Positions 18,207 through 27,960 of a stretch of DNA of 64,000 bases are shown here, piece after piece. This DNA is from Streptomyces werraensis (GTDB taxonomy: Bacteria; Actinomycetota; Actinomycetes; Streptomycetales; Streptomycetaceae). The position numbers and the translations under genes were made by a program. Position 1 is the first letter of the stretch, and every line of letters begins with the position of its first letter. Location: the NCBI GenBank assembly GCA_014656175.1, contig BNBX01000010.1:124001-188000 (forward strand), read 5' to 3'. The notes below the pieces were generated by a model that did not search any database, was not told the DNA's origin, and saw only the letters and a list, made by a program, of their open reading frames with translations.

Positions 18207-19690
18207 GCGACGGCCAGGACGTGCGGGACCCGCGCCCCGAGGAACGCGAGCCGGTGGGCTCGCGGGACTCCTCCGGCGCGGCGGACACCGCGAAGGGCCA
18301 GGAGCCCGCGGACGGCCGTACGGCCGGCGCCGGCGAGGACTCCGCCGACGGCGACGGCGGACCCGAGGGCGACCGGCGCGAGGCCGGATCCGGACGCACC
18401 GCGGACGCGGTGGGGGAGGATGACTCCGCGTCGGAGCCGCAGGCCGAGGACGTGGAGGACACCGCACCTGACCCGGAACCGGAACCGGACCCGGGCCCTG
18501 ATGCCGCGGAACGCCGTCCGGAACCCGTACGGGATCCGGACCACGGGGGCGTGCCCGAGGGGGACGGGCTCGCGCGGCTGCGCGCGCTCGTGACCCCGCA
18601 CGGGCAGAACCCGACACACACGCACGCTGGGAACGGAACTGTGAACGACGGCCGGGACGAACAGAGCCCCGAGGGGCTCGACTCGGACGAGCTGCATCTG
18701 CGCACCCTGCTGCACCAGGCCGTCCAGGACGTGGAGCCGAGCGACGGCACCCTGGACTACCTGCGCCGGGCGGTCCCCGCCCGCCGTGCGCGCAAACGCC
18801 AGGCACTCGTCGGCGCGGCGGCCGCCGCGCTCTTCCTCGGCACCGCCGTCCCCGCGGCGGTCCACGTCTCCACCACCTCCGGCTCGGACGCCAACCCGTC
18901 CGCCGTCGGCCACGCCTCGCAGGCCCAGGGCGGCACCGGGCAGGGCAAGGAGGCAGGAAGCGGCGAGACCACTGCCGGCGGCGCCTCCGACGAGGTCGGC
19001 GACGACAGGAAGGACCCCACGAAGGAGGGGGACAAGGCCGGCGCGAGCACCGGTACGAGCACGGGCGCCTCGGAGGGTGGCGATCCCTCGGCCGGCACCA
19101 CGGCGGACGCCCCCGCCTGTACCGCCGGTCAGCTCGGTCCGGCCACCGCGACCAGCGCCGCCCCCGACTCGGCGGGCGCGGTCTACGGCTCCTTCCGGGT
19201 CGCCAACGTCTCCGGCACGGCGTGCGTCGTCGAGGGCGCGGGCACCGTGAGCGCGACCCCGCAGGGCGCGGCCGACGCGGCGAAGATCGGCACGGCCCGT
19301 CATGTCGCGGGCGACGCCGCGGCCGCCCTGCCGGACCCGTCGCTGGAGGCGGCGACCGTGGTCCTGAAGCCGGGCGAGGCGTACGAGGTGCGGTTCGCCT
19401 GGGTGCCCTCGGAGACCTGTCCGGTCCCCGGCGACACCGCGGGCGGCGGCACCGGCGGCCCCTCGGCGGACCCGACCCCGACCGAGGAGCCGACGAACAC
19501 GACCGGTGCCTCCTCGGGCACGGGCTCGGGCACCGGCACGACGACCCAGCTCCTCCGCCAGGACGGCGGCACCGAGGGCAGCGTGGCGGTGACCTACACG
19601 ACGGCCACAGGCTCGGGCACGGCCACCACCACGGTCAGCAACGCCTGCGCGGGGACGGTCTACTGGACGGGGCTGCTGGCCCAGACCTAG
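18203..19690 (+). CDS. Membrane protein coupled to the sigma factor (anti-sigma-like or effector)
   Basis: The 495-residue product overlaps the sigma gene (ATGA). The N-terminal 145 residues are extremely Asp/Glu/Pro-rich. A cytoplasmic segment (LHLRTLLHQAVQDVEPSDGTLDYLRRAVPARRAR) leads to one membrane helix at about residues 198-218. A long Ser/Gly/Thr-rich extracellular linker precedes a beta-rich domain with several cysteines. No HxxxC zinc anti-sigma motif is present. GTG 18642 (VNDGRDEQ) is a credible alternative start that removes the acidic region. The partner role is inferred from coupling and topology only. Confidence 0.75.
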   Translation: MSDGQDVRDPRPEEREPVGSRDSSGAADTAKGQEPADGRTAGAGEDSADGDGGPEGDRREAGSGRTADAVGEDDSASEPQAEDVEDTAPDPEPEPDPGPDAAERRPEPVRDPDHGGVPEGDGLARLRALVTPHGQNPTHTHAGNGTVNDGRDEQSPEGLDSDELHLRTLLHQAVQDVEPSDGTLDYLRRAVPARRARKRQALVGAAAAALFLGTAVPAAVHVSTTSGSDANPSAVGHASQAQGGTGQGKEAGSGETTAGGASDEVGDDRKDPTKEGDKAGASTGTSTGASEGGDPSAGTTADAPACTAGQLGPATATSAAPDSAGAVYGSFRVANVSGTACVVEGAGTVSATPQGAADAAKIGTARHVAGDAAAALPDPSLEAATVVLKPGEAYEVRFAWVPSETCPVPGDTAGGGTGGPSADPTPTEEPTNTTGASSGTGSGTGTTTQLLRQDGGTEGSVAVTYTTATGSGTATTTVSNACAGTVYWTGLLAQT

Positions 19691-19811
19691 GGACCTGGCG
19701 GACGGCCGGACCGGAGCGGCACCATGCCCACGGCGCCCTGCTCACGGGCACGTCCGTCGTTCGGGAGAGCCCTCCGGCCGTAGCCGCTGTCGAGGTCCGG
19801 GGGATCCGGGG

Positions 19812-20678
19812 TCACACCCCCCACGTGCTGGACGGCTTCCGCTCCGTCACCGGATCCGCCGATTCCGCAGCGGCCTCCGCCGATTCCGCGGCGGCCTCCG
19901 TCGCTTCGGCCTCCGCCTCCTCCGGCAGGATGCCCAGCTCCGCGTCCCGGGCGAGCTCCACCTCGCGGCGGAACAGGCGGAACCACATGAAGATCGCGAA
20001 GCCGACGAAGGCGAACCACTCCGCGGTGTAGCCGAGGTTCTGGAAGGCCTTGAGGTCGAGGCCCGTGCCGCCGGGCGCGGACGCGGGGACCGCGCGCATG
20101 CCCGAGTCGCCGTCGTTCAGCGTGACCCAGGCGTCGTAGACGTCGTACGGGACGAGGTTGATCAAGGAGGCCGCGCTGATCGCGGCGGTCTGGCCCTCCG
20201 GGAGGCCGCTGCGGGCGCTGACGCCGTTGCTGCCGGGCGTCTCGGAGGCCTGGAGCGCTCCGGTGACGGTGACCTCGCCGGCGGGCGGCGCGGGCGCCTT
20301 CGACGGGTCGGGCTCGCCGGGCAGCCAGCCGCGTACGACGGGCAGGGCGCGGCCGGCGTCGGTGCGCAGCAGGGTCAGGACGTAGTAGCCGTCCTTGTCG
20401 TCCAGCGTGCGGTCGGGGACCAGGAGCTGGGTGTCGTACCGGCCGGTCGCGGTGGTCTGCTTGCCGGACGTGGCCTTGGTCACGGGCAGCAGGTCGTCCA
20501 GCGGCCGGGGCTCGTCCTTCCTGGCATCGGCGACCTGCGCCTCGGCCTCGCGGTGGTTGTCCACCCGGTCCTCGAACCGGCCCAGCTGCCAGGAGCCCAT
20601 GAACACGCAGAAGGGGATAGAGAGCAGCAGGAAGACGTTGATCGCCCACCAGCGGGGGGTCAGCAGAAACCGGTACAC
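19812..20678 (-). CDS. SURF1 family cytochrome oxidase assembly protein
   Basis: SURF1 proteins assist heme a insertion into cytochrome c oxidase in the membrane. The 288-residue protein has the expected two transmembrane helices (about residues 8-28 and 215-233) flanking an extracytoplasmic domain. It shows family motifs near GSWQLGRFEDR, TGRYD and VVRGWLPG. GTG 20678 follows GAGGG. The C-terminal tail of about 45 residues is a low-complexity Glu/Ala/Ser repeat. It is convergent with the upstream membrane gene and divergent from the S9 peptidase. Confidence 0.93.
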   Translation of the reverse strand: MYRFLLTPRWWAINVFLLLSIPFCVFMGSWQLGRFEDRVDNHREAEAQVADARKDEPRPLDDLLPVTKATSGKQTTATGRYDTQLLVPDRTLDDKDGYYVLTLLRTDAGRALPVVRGWLPGEPDPSKAPAPPAGEVTVTGALQASETPGSNGVSARSGLPEGQTAAISAASLINLVPYDVYDAWVTLNDGDSGMRAVPASAPGGTGLDLKAFQNLGYTAEWFAFVGFAIFMWFRLFRREVELARDAELGILPEEAEAEATEAAAESAEAAAESADPVTERKPSSTWGV

Positions 20679-20914
20679 GCCCTCAACGGTACGGGCCCGC
20701 GGACGGTTCCCGTCCCGCGGGGTCGCCTGCGGGACGGCCCTCGAGGGCCTGGGCGAGCGGGCCCTCGGAAGGCCCGGGCGAGGGCCCGGTGAACGGCGGT
20801 GCGCGGTCCGTTCGTCACATCGTGTGAAGGGTCCGGTGGAAGTTCCGCAGGAAGTTGTCCACAGGCTGGGGACCGAGGACGCGCGATGCCCGTCCGGACG
20901 GGCAGTATGGGGTC

Positions 20915-22762
20915 ATGACTGAGAGCAACGGGTCCGACGCGCCGGACCGGGCGGACCACCAGACCGAGCGAGTGCAGCAGACCGGGGAGATGCCGGACTG
21001 GGAGAAGCGCTTCCGCGCGCCCCGGGTGTCCCTTCCCGACTGGGCGGAGGACGCCCCCGACCGTTCCCTTTTCGTGTCGAACGCGACGGGGACGTACGAG
21101 CTGTACGCCTGGGACCGGGCGACCGGTGAGCAGCGCCAGGTGACCGACCGGCCGAACGGCACGACGGACGGGGTGCTCTCGCCGGACGGCGAGTGGATCT
21201 GGTGGTTCGACGACAAGGACGGCGACGAGTTCGGCGTCTGGCGCAGGCAGCGGTTCTCCGGCGGCGAGGACGAGCTGGCCGCCCCGGGCCTGGACCCCTC
21301 GTACCCGGCGGGCCTCGCGCTGGGCCGCGACGGCCGCACGGCGGTCGTCGGCCGCTCCACCGACGAGGACGGCACGACGATCCACCTGGTGCGGACGGGC
21401 GAGGCGCCGGTGGAGCTGTACCGGCACCGTGAGTCGGCGGGCGTCGGCGACCTCTCCTACGACGGATCGCTGATCGCCGTGGAGCACACGGAGCACGGGG
21501 ACGCGATGCACTCCGCGCTGCGCGTGATGCGCCCCGACGGCACGACGGTCGCCGAGCTGGACGACACCCGCGGCGGCGCCGAGGAGCTCGGCCTGGAGGT
21601 GCTGGGCTTCGCACCCGTGGCGGGCGACACCCGGCTGCTCATCGGCCACCAGCGGCGCGGACGCTGGGAGCCGATGGTGTGGGACGTGGTGACGGGCGAG
21701 GAGACCGACCTGGAGCTGGACCTGCCCGGCGACGTCAGCGCCGAGTGGTACCCGGACGGCAGCGCCCTGCTCATCGCGCACGGCTTCGAGGCGCGCGGCG
21801 AGCTCTTCCGGTACGACCTCGCCGGTCGCCGGCTGGAGAAGATCCCCACGCCGCGCGGCGCGGTCTCCGGTGCGACGGCCCGCCCCGACGGCAGCGTGGA
21901 GTACCTGTGGTCGTCGGCCGCGCAGCCGCCGGCGGTGCGCTCCACGTCCGGCGGTGTGGTCCTGGACCCGCCCGGCATGAAGTCGCCCGGCTCGGTGCCG
22001 GTGGAGGACGTGTGGGTGGAGGGCCCGGGCGGCCGCATCCACGCGCTCGTGCAGAAGCCGGCCGGCGCGACCGGCCCGCTGCCGACCGTCTTCGACATCC
22101 ACGGCGGCCCGACCTGGCACGACAGCGACTCCTTCGCGGCGGGCCCGGCGGCCTGGGTCGACCACGGCTACGCGGTGGTCCGCGTCAACTACCGCGGCTC
22201 CACCGGGTACGGCCGCGCCTGGACGGACGCCCTGAAGTACCGGGTGGGCCTGATCGAGCTGGAGGACATCGCGGCGGTCCGGGAGTGGGCCGTCTCCTCC
22301 GGCCTGGCCGACCCGGGCCGGCTGATCCTCACCGGCGGCTCCTGGGGCGGCTATCTGACCCTGCTGGGCCTAGGCACACAGCCGGAGTACTGGGCGCTGG
22401 GCATCGCGGCGGTCCCGGTCGCGGACTACGTCACCGCGTACCACGACGAGATGGAAGCGCTGAAGGCCATGGACCGCACCCTGCTGGGCGGCACGCCCGA
22501 GGAGGTCCCCGAGCGCTTCGAGGCGTCGTCCCCGATCACCTACGTCGACCAGGTGAAGGCCCCGGTCTACATCTCCGCGGGGGTGAACGACCCGCGCTGC
22601 CCGATCCAGCAGATCGAGAACTACGTCAAGCGCCTCGAGTCGCGCAACGCGGTCCACGAGGTCTACCGCTACGACGCGGGGCACGGCTCGCTGGTGGTGG
22701 ACGAACGGATCAAGCAGATCCGTCTGGAGCTCGACTTCGCGGCCCGGCACCTGCCGCAGTGA
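20915..22762 (+). CDS. S9 family (prolyl oligopeptidase-type) serine peptidase
   Basis: The 615-residue protein has an N-terminal beta-propeller built from WD-like blades (about 30-360, with repeated SPDGEWIWW-type strands) and a C-terminal alpha/beta-hydrolase domain. The catalytic triad reads Ser476 in GGSWGG, Asp559 in NDPRCPI and His590 in AGHGSL. The HGGPTWHD oxyanion motif and the NYRGSTGYGR segment are typical of S9C acylaminoacyl-peptidases. No signal peptide is present, so it should be cytoplasmic and trim peptides. ATG 20915 is the first good start. Confidence 0.93.
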   Translation: MTESNGSDAPDRADHQTERVQQTGEMPDWEKRFRAPRVSLPDWAEDAPDRSLFVSNATGTYELYAWDRATGEQRQVTDRPNGTTDGVLSPDGEWIWWFDDKDGDEFGVWRRQRFSGGEDELAAPGLDPSYPAGLALGRDGRTAVVGRSTDEDGTTIHLVRTGEAPVELYRHRESAGVGDLSYDGSLIAVEHTEHGDAMHSALRVMRPDGTTVAELDDTRGGAEELGLEVLGFAPVAGDTRLLIGHQRRGRWEPMVWDVVTGEETDLELDLPGDVSAEWYPDGSALLIAHGFEARGELFRYDLAGRRLEKIPTPRGAVSGATARPDGSVEYLWSSAAQPPAVRSTSGGVVLDPPGMKSPGSVPVEDVWVEGPGGRIHALVQKPAGATGPLPTVFDIHGGPTWHDSDSFAAGPAAWVDHGYAVVRVNYRGSTGYGRAWTDALKYRVGLIELEDIAAVREWAVSSGLADPGRLILTGGSWGGYLTLLGLGTQPEYWALGIAAVPVADYVTAYHDEMEALKAMDRTLLGGTPEEVPERFEASSPITYVDQVKAPVYISAGVNDPRCPIQQIENYVKRLESRNAVHEVYRYDAGHGSLVVDERIKQIRLELDFAARHLPQ

Positions 22763-22898
22763 CGGCGCCTCCCGCGCGCCGGAGGAGGCTGCGGCTCCCT
22801 GCCGGCGCGCGGTGGTCCTGGCGCGGGCGTGCGGCAGCCCCCTTGCCCACCCCGGAGGGGCTCCCGCAGCTGCCGGGAGGGGGAGCGGCCGCGACGGG

Positions 22899-24821
22899 TC
22901 AGCGTGCACTCCGTGTCCGCCGCCCCAGCAGCTCCGCCAGCCCCCGGCGGGTCGCCGCCAGGACCACACGGTCGCCGGCGCGCAGGACGTACGTGTCCGG
23001 CAGGTCCCACACCAGGCCGGAGCCCGGCGGATCGCCACCCGCGGTGCGGCCCCGGGCGGCCGTGTCCAGGGCCAGCACCCGCCAGGCGCCCGGCCGGAAC
23101 GCCTCGGCGACCGTGCGCCCCTCCAGCTGCGGATGCCCGTTGACGACGACCGCCGCGAACAGCAGCACCCGCCGCTCCACGGGGATCGCGCCCAGGATCT
23201 GGCGGCCCATCATCGCCCCGGCGAAGGCGGGCGCGGCCAGGTGGGACACGGACCGGCTCCGGGTCAGCGCGGCCGGGTGGGCGGTGCGCAGCGTCCGGTA
23301 GACGGCCTTGGCGAAGTCGTCGTCGTACAGCCGCAGTACCGCCCGCAGGTCGGGGCGTACGGAGCGGGCGTAGAGGACGGCCTCCAGGTTCGTGGTGTCG
23401 GCGCTGGTCAGCGCGAGCAGCGCGTCCGCGCGGTGGATCTTCGCCGACTCGAGAACACCCTCCTGCGTGACGTCCCCGACCACGACCGGTACGCGTAACC
23501 GCCGGGCGACGGCCACACCCCGCGCCTCCGGGTCGGCCTCGACGCACACCACGGGGATGTGCAGTTCGCGCAGCCGGGTCAGCACCCGGGTGCCGATCTT
23601 GCCGAGCCCCAGCAGCACCACGTGCCCGCTCAGCCCGCGCGGCGGCTTCCGCAGCGCGGACGCCGTGCGGAAGGTGCCCAGCGCCTCCAGCACCGCGGCC
23701 AGCAGCACCGGCAGCAGCAGCAACCCGACCAGCCCGGACAGCAGTTGCAGCACCTGCTGCCCGGTCGGCGCCCCGAGCGCGGGCTCGTTGATGGCGAACA
23801 GGTCGAGCAGCGTGATGTAGATGGCGTGCAGCGGAGGGTCGTCGGTCACCACGATCAGCGCCACCGCCAGCGCGACCACCGCGGCCACCAGACCCGCCAG
23901 CGACCAGCGCAGCCGCGCGGAGAACAGCGAGGCGAACGGCATCACCCCGGCCCGCCGGGCCGGCAGCGGGGGACCGGAGTACGACACCTGCTCCAGCACC
24001 ACCGTGCCGCGCCCGGTCGCCGCCGCCACCGCCTCGGCGTCCGGCAGCAGCCGGGGCCCGTCGCCGCTGTCCTCGGAACCCTCCGCGCCCGCGGGGTCGC
24101 TGCTGGTCGCGGACAGCAGCGCCAGCGTGCACAGCCCCGGGTCGGCCACCTCGCCGGGCTGCGGCGGCCGGCGCTCCACCGCCCGCAGCAGCAGCCCCTC
24201 CGCGTCGACGACCTTGCTGGTGCCGACGAGGGCGGTGGCGACCAGCGCGGGCGCGGTGGTGTCGGCGTCGGACAGCACGGTGGTGGTGATGTCGGCGTGA
24301 CCGCCGCGACCGCCCGCGGTGGTGGCGCCCGCCAGTTCGGCGGCTTGGTCGAGCAGTCCCTCGATGTGCTGGCCGAGCCGCCGGTTGTAGAGCCGCAGGA
24401 CCAGGCGCAGCCGGGGGTTGAGCCGGCGGGCGGTCAGCGCGGCGCGGATGTTGGTCTCGTCGTCGTCGTACACGAGGGCGAGCGCGGCGGCCCGGTCCAC
24501 GCCCGCGTCGGCGAGCACGGCCTCGGTGGGTTCGGCGGCCTCCATCACCCGTTCGTCGGGGACCAGGGTGTCGTCGGAGCCGCCGGCGCCGCGATTGACG
24601 GCGGTCACCATCCGGCCGAACAGCGCCGCGGAGGCGGCCCGGGCCCGTCCGGCCATCGGCTGGGGCGGGGTGCGCAGCGAGGGAGGCACCACGAGAACCA
24701 CCTGTTCCCGGTACACACCCCGCAGTTCGGCGGCGAGGCGGTGCGCCAGCCCGTCGTCGCCGCACACCACCATGTGGGCCGACGGGTCGCTGGGCGGGGC
24801 GGGGTTGGGAAGGAGGCTCAC
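22899..24821 (-). CDS. RCK/TrkA-N double-domain potassium channel-like protein
   Basis: The product of about 640 residues carries two Rossmann regulator-of-K-conductance domains. The first is N-terminal (HMVVCGDDGLAHRLAAEL) and the second follows the membrane part (GHVVLLGLGKIGTRVLTRL, then CVEADPEARGVAVARRLRVPVVVGD). Between them lie two membrane helices and a re-entrant-like loop (DLFAINEPALG). The canonical TVGYG filter is not visible, so it may not be a classical channel. GTG 24821 is my start; ATG 24773 (MVVCGDDG) is possible and neither has a good ribosome site. The nearby antiporter genes support an ion-homeostasis role. Confidence 0.8.
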   Translation of the reverse strand: MSLLPNPAPPSDPSAHMVVCGDDGLAHRLAAELRGVYREQVVLVVPPSLRTPPQPMAGRARAASAALFGRMVTAVNRGAGGSDDTLVPDERVMEAAEPTEAVLADAGVDRAAALALVYDDDETNIRAALTARRLNPRLRLVLRLYNRRLGQHIEGLLDQAAELAGATTAGGRGGHADITTTVLSDADTTAPALVATALVGTSKVVDAEGLLLRAVERRPPQPGEVADPGLCTLALLSATSSDPAGAEGSEDSGDGPRLLPDAEAVAAATGRGTVVLEQVSYSGPPLPARRAGVMPFASLFSARLRWSLAGLVAAVVALAVALIVVTDDPPLHAIYITLLDLFAINEPALGAPTGQQVLQLLSGLVGLLLLPVLLAAVLEALGTFRTASALRKPPRGLSGHVVLLGLGKIGTRVLTRLRELHIPVVCVEADPEARGVAVARRLRVPVVVGDVTQEGVLESAKIHRADALLALTSADTTNLEAVLYARSVRPDLRAVLRLYDDDFAKAVYRTLRTAHPAALTRSRSVSHLAAPAFAGAMMGRQILGAIPVERRVLLFAAVVVNGHPQLEGRTVAEAFRPGAWRVLALDTAARGRTAGGDPPGSGLVWDLPDTYVLRAGDRVVLAATRRGLAELLGRRTRSAR

Positions 24822-25097
24822 CACAGGGCAGAAGACTGGCTGATCTTGACCAGTGGTTCCAGGGCGGGACGAGGGGCGGCGACGACCCGTCCGTGCCGAG
24901 GCGCTTCGCGCACCCGCGTGAAGCGGACGGCGCGTCGCCCGAAGAGAGCGCACCGCAGGCGTTTTACACGCCTCATACCTCTCTGCGACGTACACGAAAT
25001 TTGTCGTACGGTAAACTTTACTCCGCCTTGATGCTCTGTTGAGCTGACGAACGCTCAGTCCGCGAGAAGCGGGCCCGGATGCGAGGGGGGACGTGAC

Positions 25098-25202
25098 ATG
25101 AAGCGACGCGCAGTACGCCGCGACACGAACCGGCCCGTGCGCATCGACATCACCCCCCGCGACAGCGTTCCCGAACCCGGCGCCCTCGTCCTCGGCGCCT
25201 GA
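25098..25202 (+). CDS. Small basic ORF, 34 residues
   Basis: ATG 25098 is preceded by GGGGGG with 7-nt spacing and opens a 34-codon frame. It encodes a basic N-terminus (MKRRAVRRDTNRPVRID) and a hydrophobic end (GALVLGA). It lies in a 619-bp spacer between the RCK gene and the antiporter gene, where nothing else is coding. The good ribosome site and high third-position GC support translation. It may be a leader peptide or small protein of unknown role. Confidence 0.5.
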   Translation: MKRRAVRRDTNRPVRIDITPRDSVPEPGALVLGA

Positions 25203-25440
25203 CCCGCCCGGCTGCCGCCCCTCCGTCAAGGGCGCCGGCAGACCGACCGCACGCCACCGCCCGCCCGATCCGGGCCTCCCGGCGTCGCGCCGCACGCGGA
25301 CCAGGACCACCCGCCGTCACCCCTCACCGCACACCCACGGATCCCGCGCGCGACCCGGCACCCCGCCGTCCGTCCGCACGCCGACCCGAACCCCTCGCAG
25401 GCACTGACGCCGCCGTCGCCGACCCGGAGGACCGACGCCC

Positions 25441-26643
25441 GTGCACAACACCGCCACCATGCTCATCGAACTGGGCGCGATCATCCTCGCCCTGGGCCTG
25501 CTGGGCCGCCTCGCCGGACGCGTGGGCTTCTCGCCCATCCCGCTCTACCTGCTGGCCGGACTCGCCTTCGGCCACGGCGGCATCCTGACCCTGCAGGCCA
25601 GCGAGGAGTTCATCGCCGTCGGCGCCGAGATCGGCGTCATCCTGCTGCTGCTCATGCTGGGTCTGGAGTACAGCGCGTCCGAGCTGGTCACCAACCTCAG
25701 GACGCAGTACCCGTCGGGGGCGGTGGACTTCGTCCTCAACGCGGTGCCGGGCGCGGTGGCGGCGTTCATCCTGGGCTGGGGCCCGGTCGCGGCGGTGGCG
25801 CTGGCCGGTGTCACCTGGATCTCCTCCTCCGGCGTGATCGCGAAGGTGCTCGGAGACCTGCGCCGGCTCGGCAACCGCGAGACCCCGGTGGTGCTCGGCG
25901 TCCTCGTCATCGAGGACCTGGCGATGGCGGTCTACCTGCCGATCCTCACCGCCGTGCTGGCGGGCGCCGGCCTGGCGGGCGGCTCGGTCACCCTGCTGAT
26001 CGCGCTCGGCACCGTCGGCGCCGTGCTCTACCTGGCGCTCCGCCACGGACGCCTGATCAGCCGCGCGGTGTCCTCGGACAACGCGGAGATGCTGCTGCTG
26101 GTCGTGCTGGGCCTGACGCTGCTCGTCGCCGGTCTCGCCCAGGAACTGCAGGTCTCGGCGGCCGTCGGCGCGTTCCTTGTGGGCATCGCCCTGTCGGGTG
26201 AGGTCGCCGAGGGCGCGAGCAACCTGCTCACCCCGCTGCGGGATCTGTTCGCCGCCGTCTTCTTCGTCTTCTTCGGTCTGTCCACGGACCCGGCGGACAT
26301 CCCGCCGGTCCTGGTCCCGGCGCTGCTCCTGGCGCTGGTCACGGCCCTGACGAAGATCGCGACGGGCTGGTACGCGGCCCGGCGCGCGGGCATCAAGGGC
26401 GCGGGCCGCTGGAGGGCGGGCGGCACGCTGGTGGCGCGCGGCGAGTTCTCCATCGTCATCGCGGGTCTCGCCGTCGGCGTGGAGCCCCGCATCGGCCCGC
26501 TGGCCACGGCCTACGTCCTCATCCTGGTCGTCGTCGGCCCGCTGACCGCGCGCTGGACGGAGCCGCTGGCCCACAAGCTCATCGGCCGTCCGAAGACGCC
26601 GGTCGAGACGGAGCGGGCGGCGCCGGAGCCGGCGGAGGTGTGA
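25441..26643 (+). CDS. KefB-like monovalent cation:proton antiporter (CPA2)
   Basis: This 400-residue integral membrane protein has about 12 hydrophobic segments from the N-terminus on. It carries the CPA2 hallmarks: LLLLMLGLEYSASEL in the fourth to fifth segments, SSSGVIAKVLGDL, VVLGVLVIEDLAMA with the ED pair, and FVFFGLSTDPADIP. It lacks the C-terminal RCK domain of KefB/C, which here is encoded by the next gene. GTG 25441 is the start, after CCGGAGGACCGACGCCC. It should exchange K+ or Na+ for protons across the cytoplasmic membrane. Confidence 0.93.
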   Translation: MHNTATMLIELGAIILALGLLGRLAGRVGFSPIPLYLLAGLAFGHGGILTLQASEEFIAVGAEIGVILLLLMLGLEYSASELVTNLRTQYPSGAVDFVLNAVPGAVAAFILGWGPVAAVALAGVTWISSSGVIAKVLGDLRRLGNRETPVVLGVLVIEDLAMAVYLPILTAVLAGAGLAGGSVTLLIALGTVGAVLYLALRHGRLISRAVSSDNAEMLLLVVLGLTLLVAGLAQELQVSAAVGAFLVGIALSGEVAEGASNLLTPLRDLFAAVFFVFFGLSTDPADIPPVLVPALLLALVTALTKIATGWYAARRAGIKGAGRWRAGGTLVARGEFSIVIAGLAVGVEPRIGPLATAYVLILVVVGPLTARWTEPLAHKLIGRPKTPVETERAAPEPAEV

Positions 26644-26646
26644 GGG

Positions 26647-27135
26647 TCACTCGCGGCCGAGGACGTCGGCGGCGACGCCGACACCCTCACGGGTGCCGAT
26701 GACGATGAGGGTGTCACCGCCGGCCAGCCGGAAGTCGGGCCCCGGGGACGGGATGGCCTCGGCACGGCGCAGCACGGCGACGACGGACACACCGGTCTCG
26801 GTGCGCATCCGGGTGTCGCCGAGCACGCGCCCGTTCCAGTGGGAGGTCGCCGGCAGCTCGATCCGCTCGGCGACCAGCCCCAGCTCGGCCGTCGCCAGCA
26901 GGTTCGGGGTGTGGTGCGAGGGGAGCAGCGCGTCGACGACGGCGGCCGCCTCCTCGGCGTTCAGCTTCAGGCACACCGCGGTGTCGTCCGGGTCGTCCCT
27001 GCGGTAGACGTTCAACGTCCGGGAACCGTCGAGATGGGCGATCACCGACAACCGCCGCCGCTCCCGCGTGACGAGGTCGTACCGCACCCCGATCCCCGGC
27101 AGCGGAGTGTGCCCCATACGCCCAGCGCCGCCCAT
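26647..27135 (-). CDS. KhtT-like TrkA-C domain regulatory subunit
   Basis: The 162-residue soluble protein has an N-terminal domain of about 60 residues (GIGVRYDLVTRERRRLSVIAHLDGSR) and a C-terminal TrkA-C/RCK-C domain (RMRTETGVSVVAVLRRAEAIPSPGPDFRLAGGDTLIVIG). This is the architecture of KhtT, which gates the KhtU antiporter in Bacillus. The adjacent CPA2 gene lacks its own RCK domain, so the two very probably work as one transporter. Unusually they are convergent, with stops 3 nt apart. ATG 27135 follows GGAGGGGG. Confidence 0.88.
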   Translation of the reverse strand: MGGAGRMGHTPLPGIGVRYDLVTRERRRLSVIAHLDGSRTLNVYRRDDPDDTAVCLKLNAEEAAAVVDALLPSHHTPNLLATAELGLVAERIELPATSHWNGRVLGDTRMRTETGVSVVAVLRRAEAIPSPGPDFRLAGGDTLIVIGTREGVGVAADVLGRE

Positions 27136-27426
27136 GACCGTCCCCCTCCACCGTCTCAGTTCGCCTGCGGGCCATGACCGACGGCACCCTACGGCACGGG
27201 AAACGGAGGGCGACATCCGGGCGGACGCGCGCTGCCGCATTACGACCGCGACGCCGACACTGTCGCGCACACCCGAAACGGACGGGGTCAGGGGCGGGCC
27301 TGGGCAAAGCCCCAGCGTACGGCCGCCCAGCGCACTCGGTTACTCTGCGGCGACACCCGGAGGGAGCCGGGATCCCGCACGCCGGGCCGGGAGTTCCGGC
27401 CGGCCCGATCTTCAGGAGTACCGCCC

Positions 27427-27861
27427 GTGAACGGACCGCGCCGCCGCGCACTGCTGGCCTCCGTCAACCCGATGCTCGAGCCCGGGGAGCGGATCGAGGC
27501 GGTGACCATCGTGACCACGAGCCCTGTCTCGCTCGGCAGGACCACGGCGTTCGCCCTGGCGTCGGCGATCGTGAGCGGCGGCAGCACGACCATGGCTCCG
27601 GCTCCGACAGCGATGCACCTGGTCATGACCGACCGCCGTTTCTTCCTCTTCCGCGCGGAGCCGCTGGTCGTCTGGCCGCGGGAACTGGTGATGACGTTCC
27701 CGCGCACCGGCCTGGTCCGCTCGGAGATCGACGACCGCGGGGTCAACTCGTCCTTCGTCCTGTCCTACCCGGGCTACGAGCAGAGCCTGCAGCTCACGTT
27801 CTCGGCGTTCGGCCGCAGGAAGCGGGACCGGATAGCGGCGGCCGTGCCGGTCGCGGGCTGA
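27427..27861 (+). CDS. Conserved hypothetical protein, PH-like
   Basis: The 144-residue protein starts at GTG 27427, with AGGAG 8 nt upstream. It has an N-terminal LLASVNPMLEPGERIEAV segment, a weakly hydrophobic FALASAIVSGG stretch and a central MTDRRFFLFR strand. The pattern LEPGERI...HLVMTDRRFFLF is common in bacterial PH-domain proteins, so a PH-like fold is likely. Location and partners are unknown. Confidence 0.7.
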   Translation: MNGPRRRALLASVNPMLEPGERIEAVTIVTTSPVSLGRTTAFALASAIVSGGSTTMAPAPTAMHLVMTDRRFFLFRAEPLVVWPRELVMTFPRTGLVRSEIDDRGVNSSFVLSYPGYEQSLQLTFSAFGRRKRDRIAAAVPVAG

Positions 27862-27960
27862 AGGCGGGGGCGGCTCGTAGCGTGCCCTGTTCCGCACGGG
27901 GTTCCGCACGGGCGAAGCGCGCCGCACCTACCCGGCCGGGGGCGGCCAGGGGGCCCGGTG

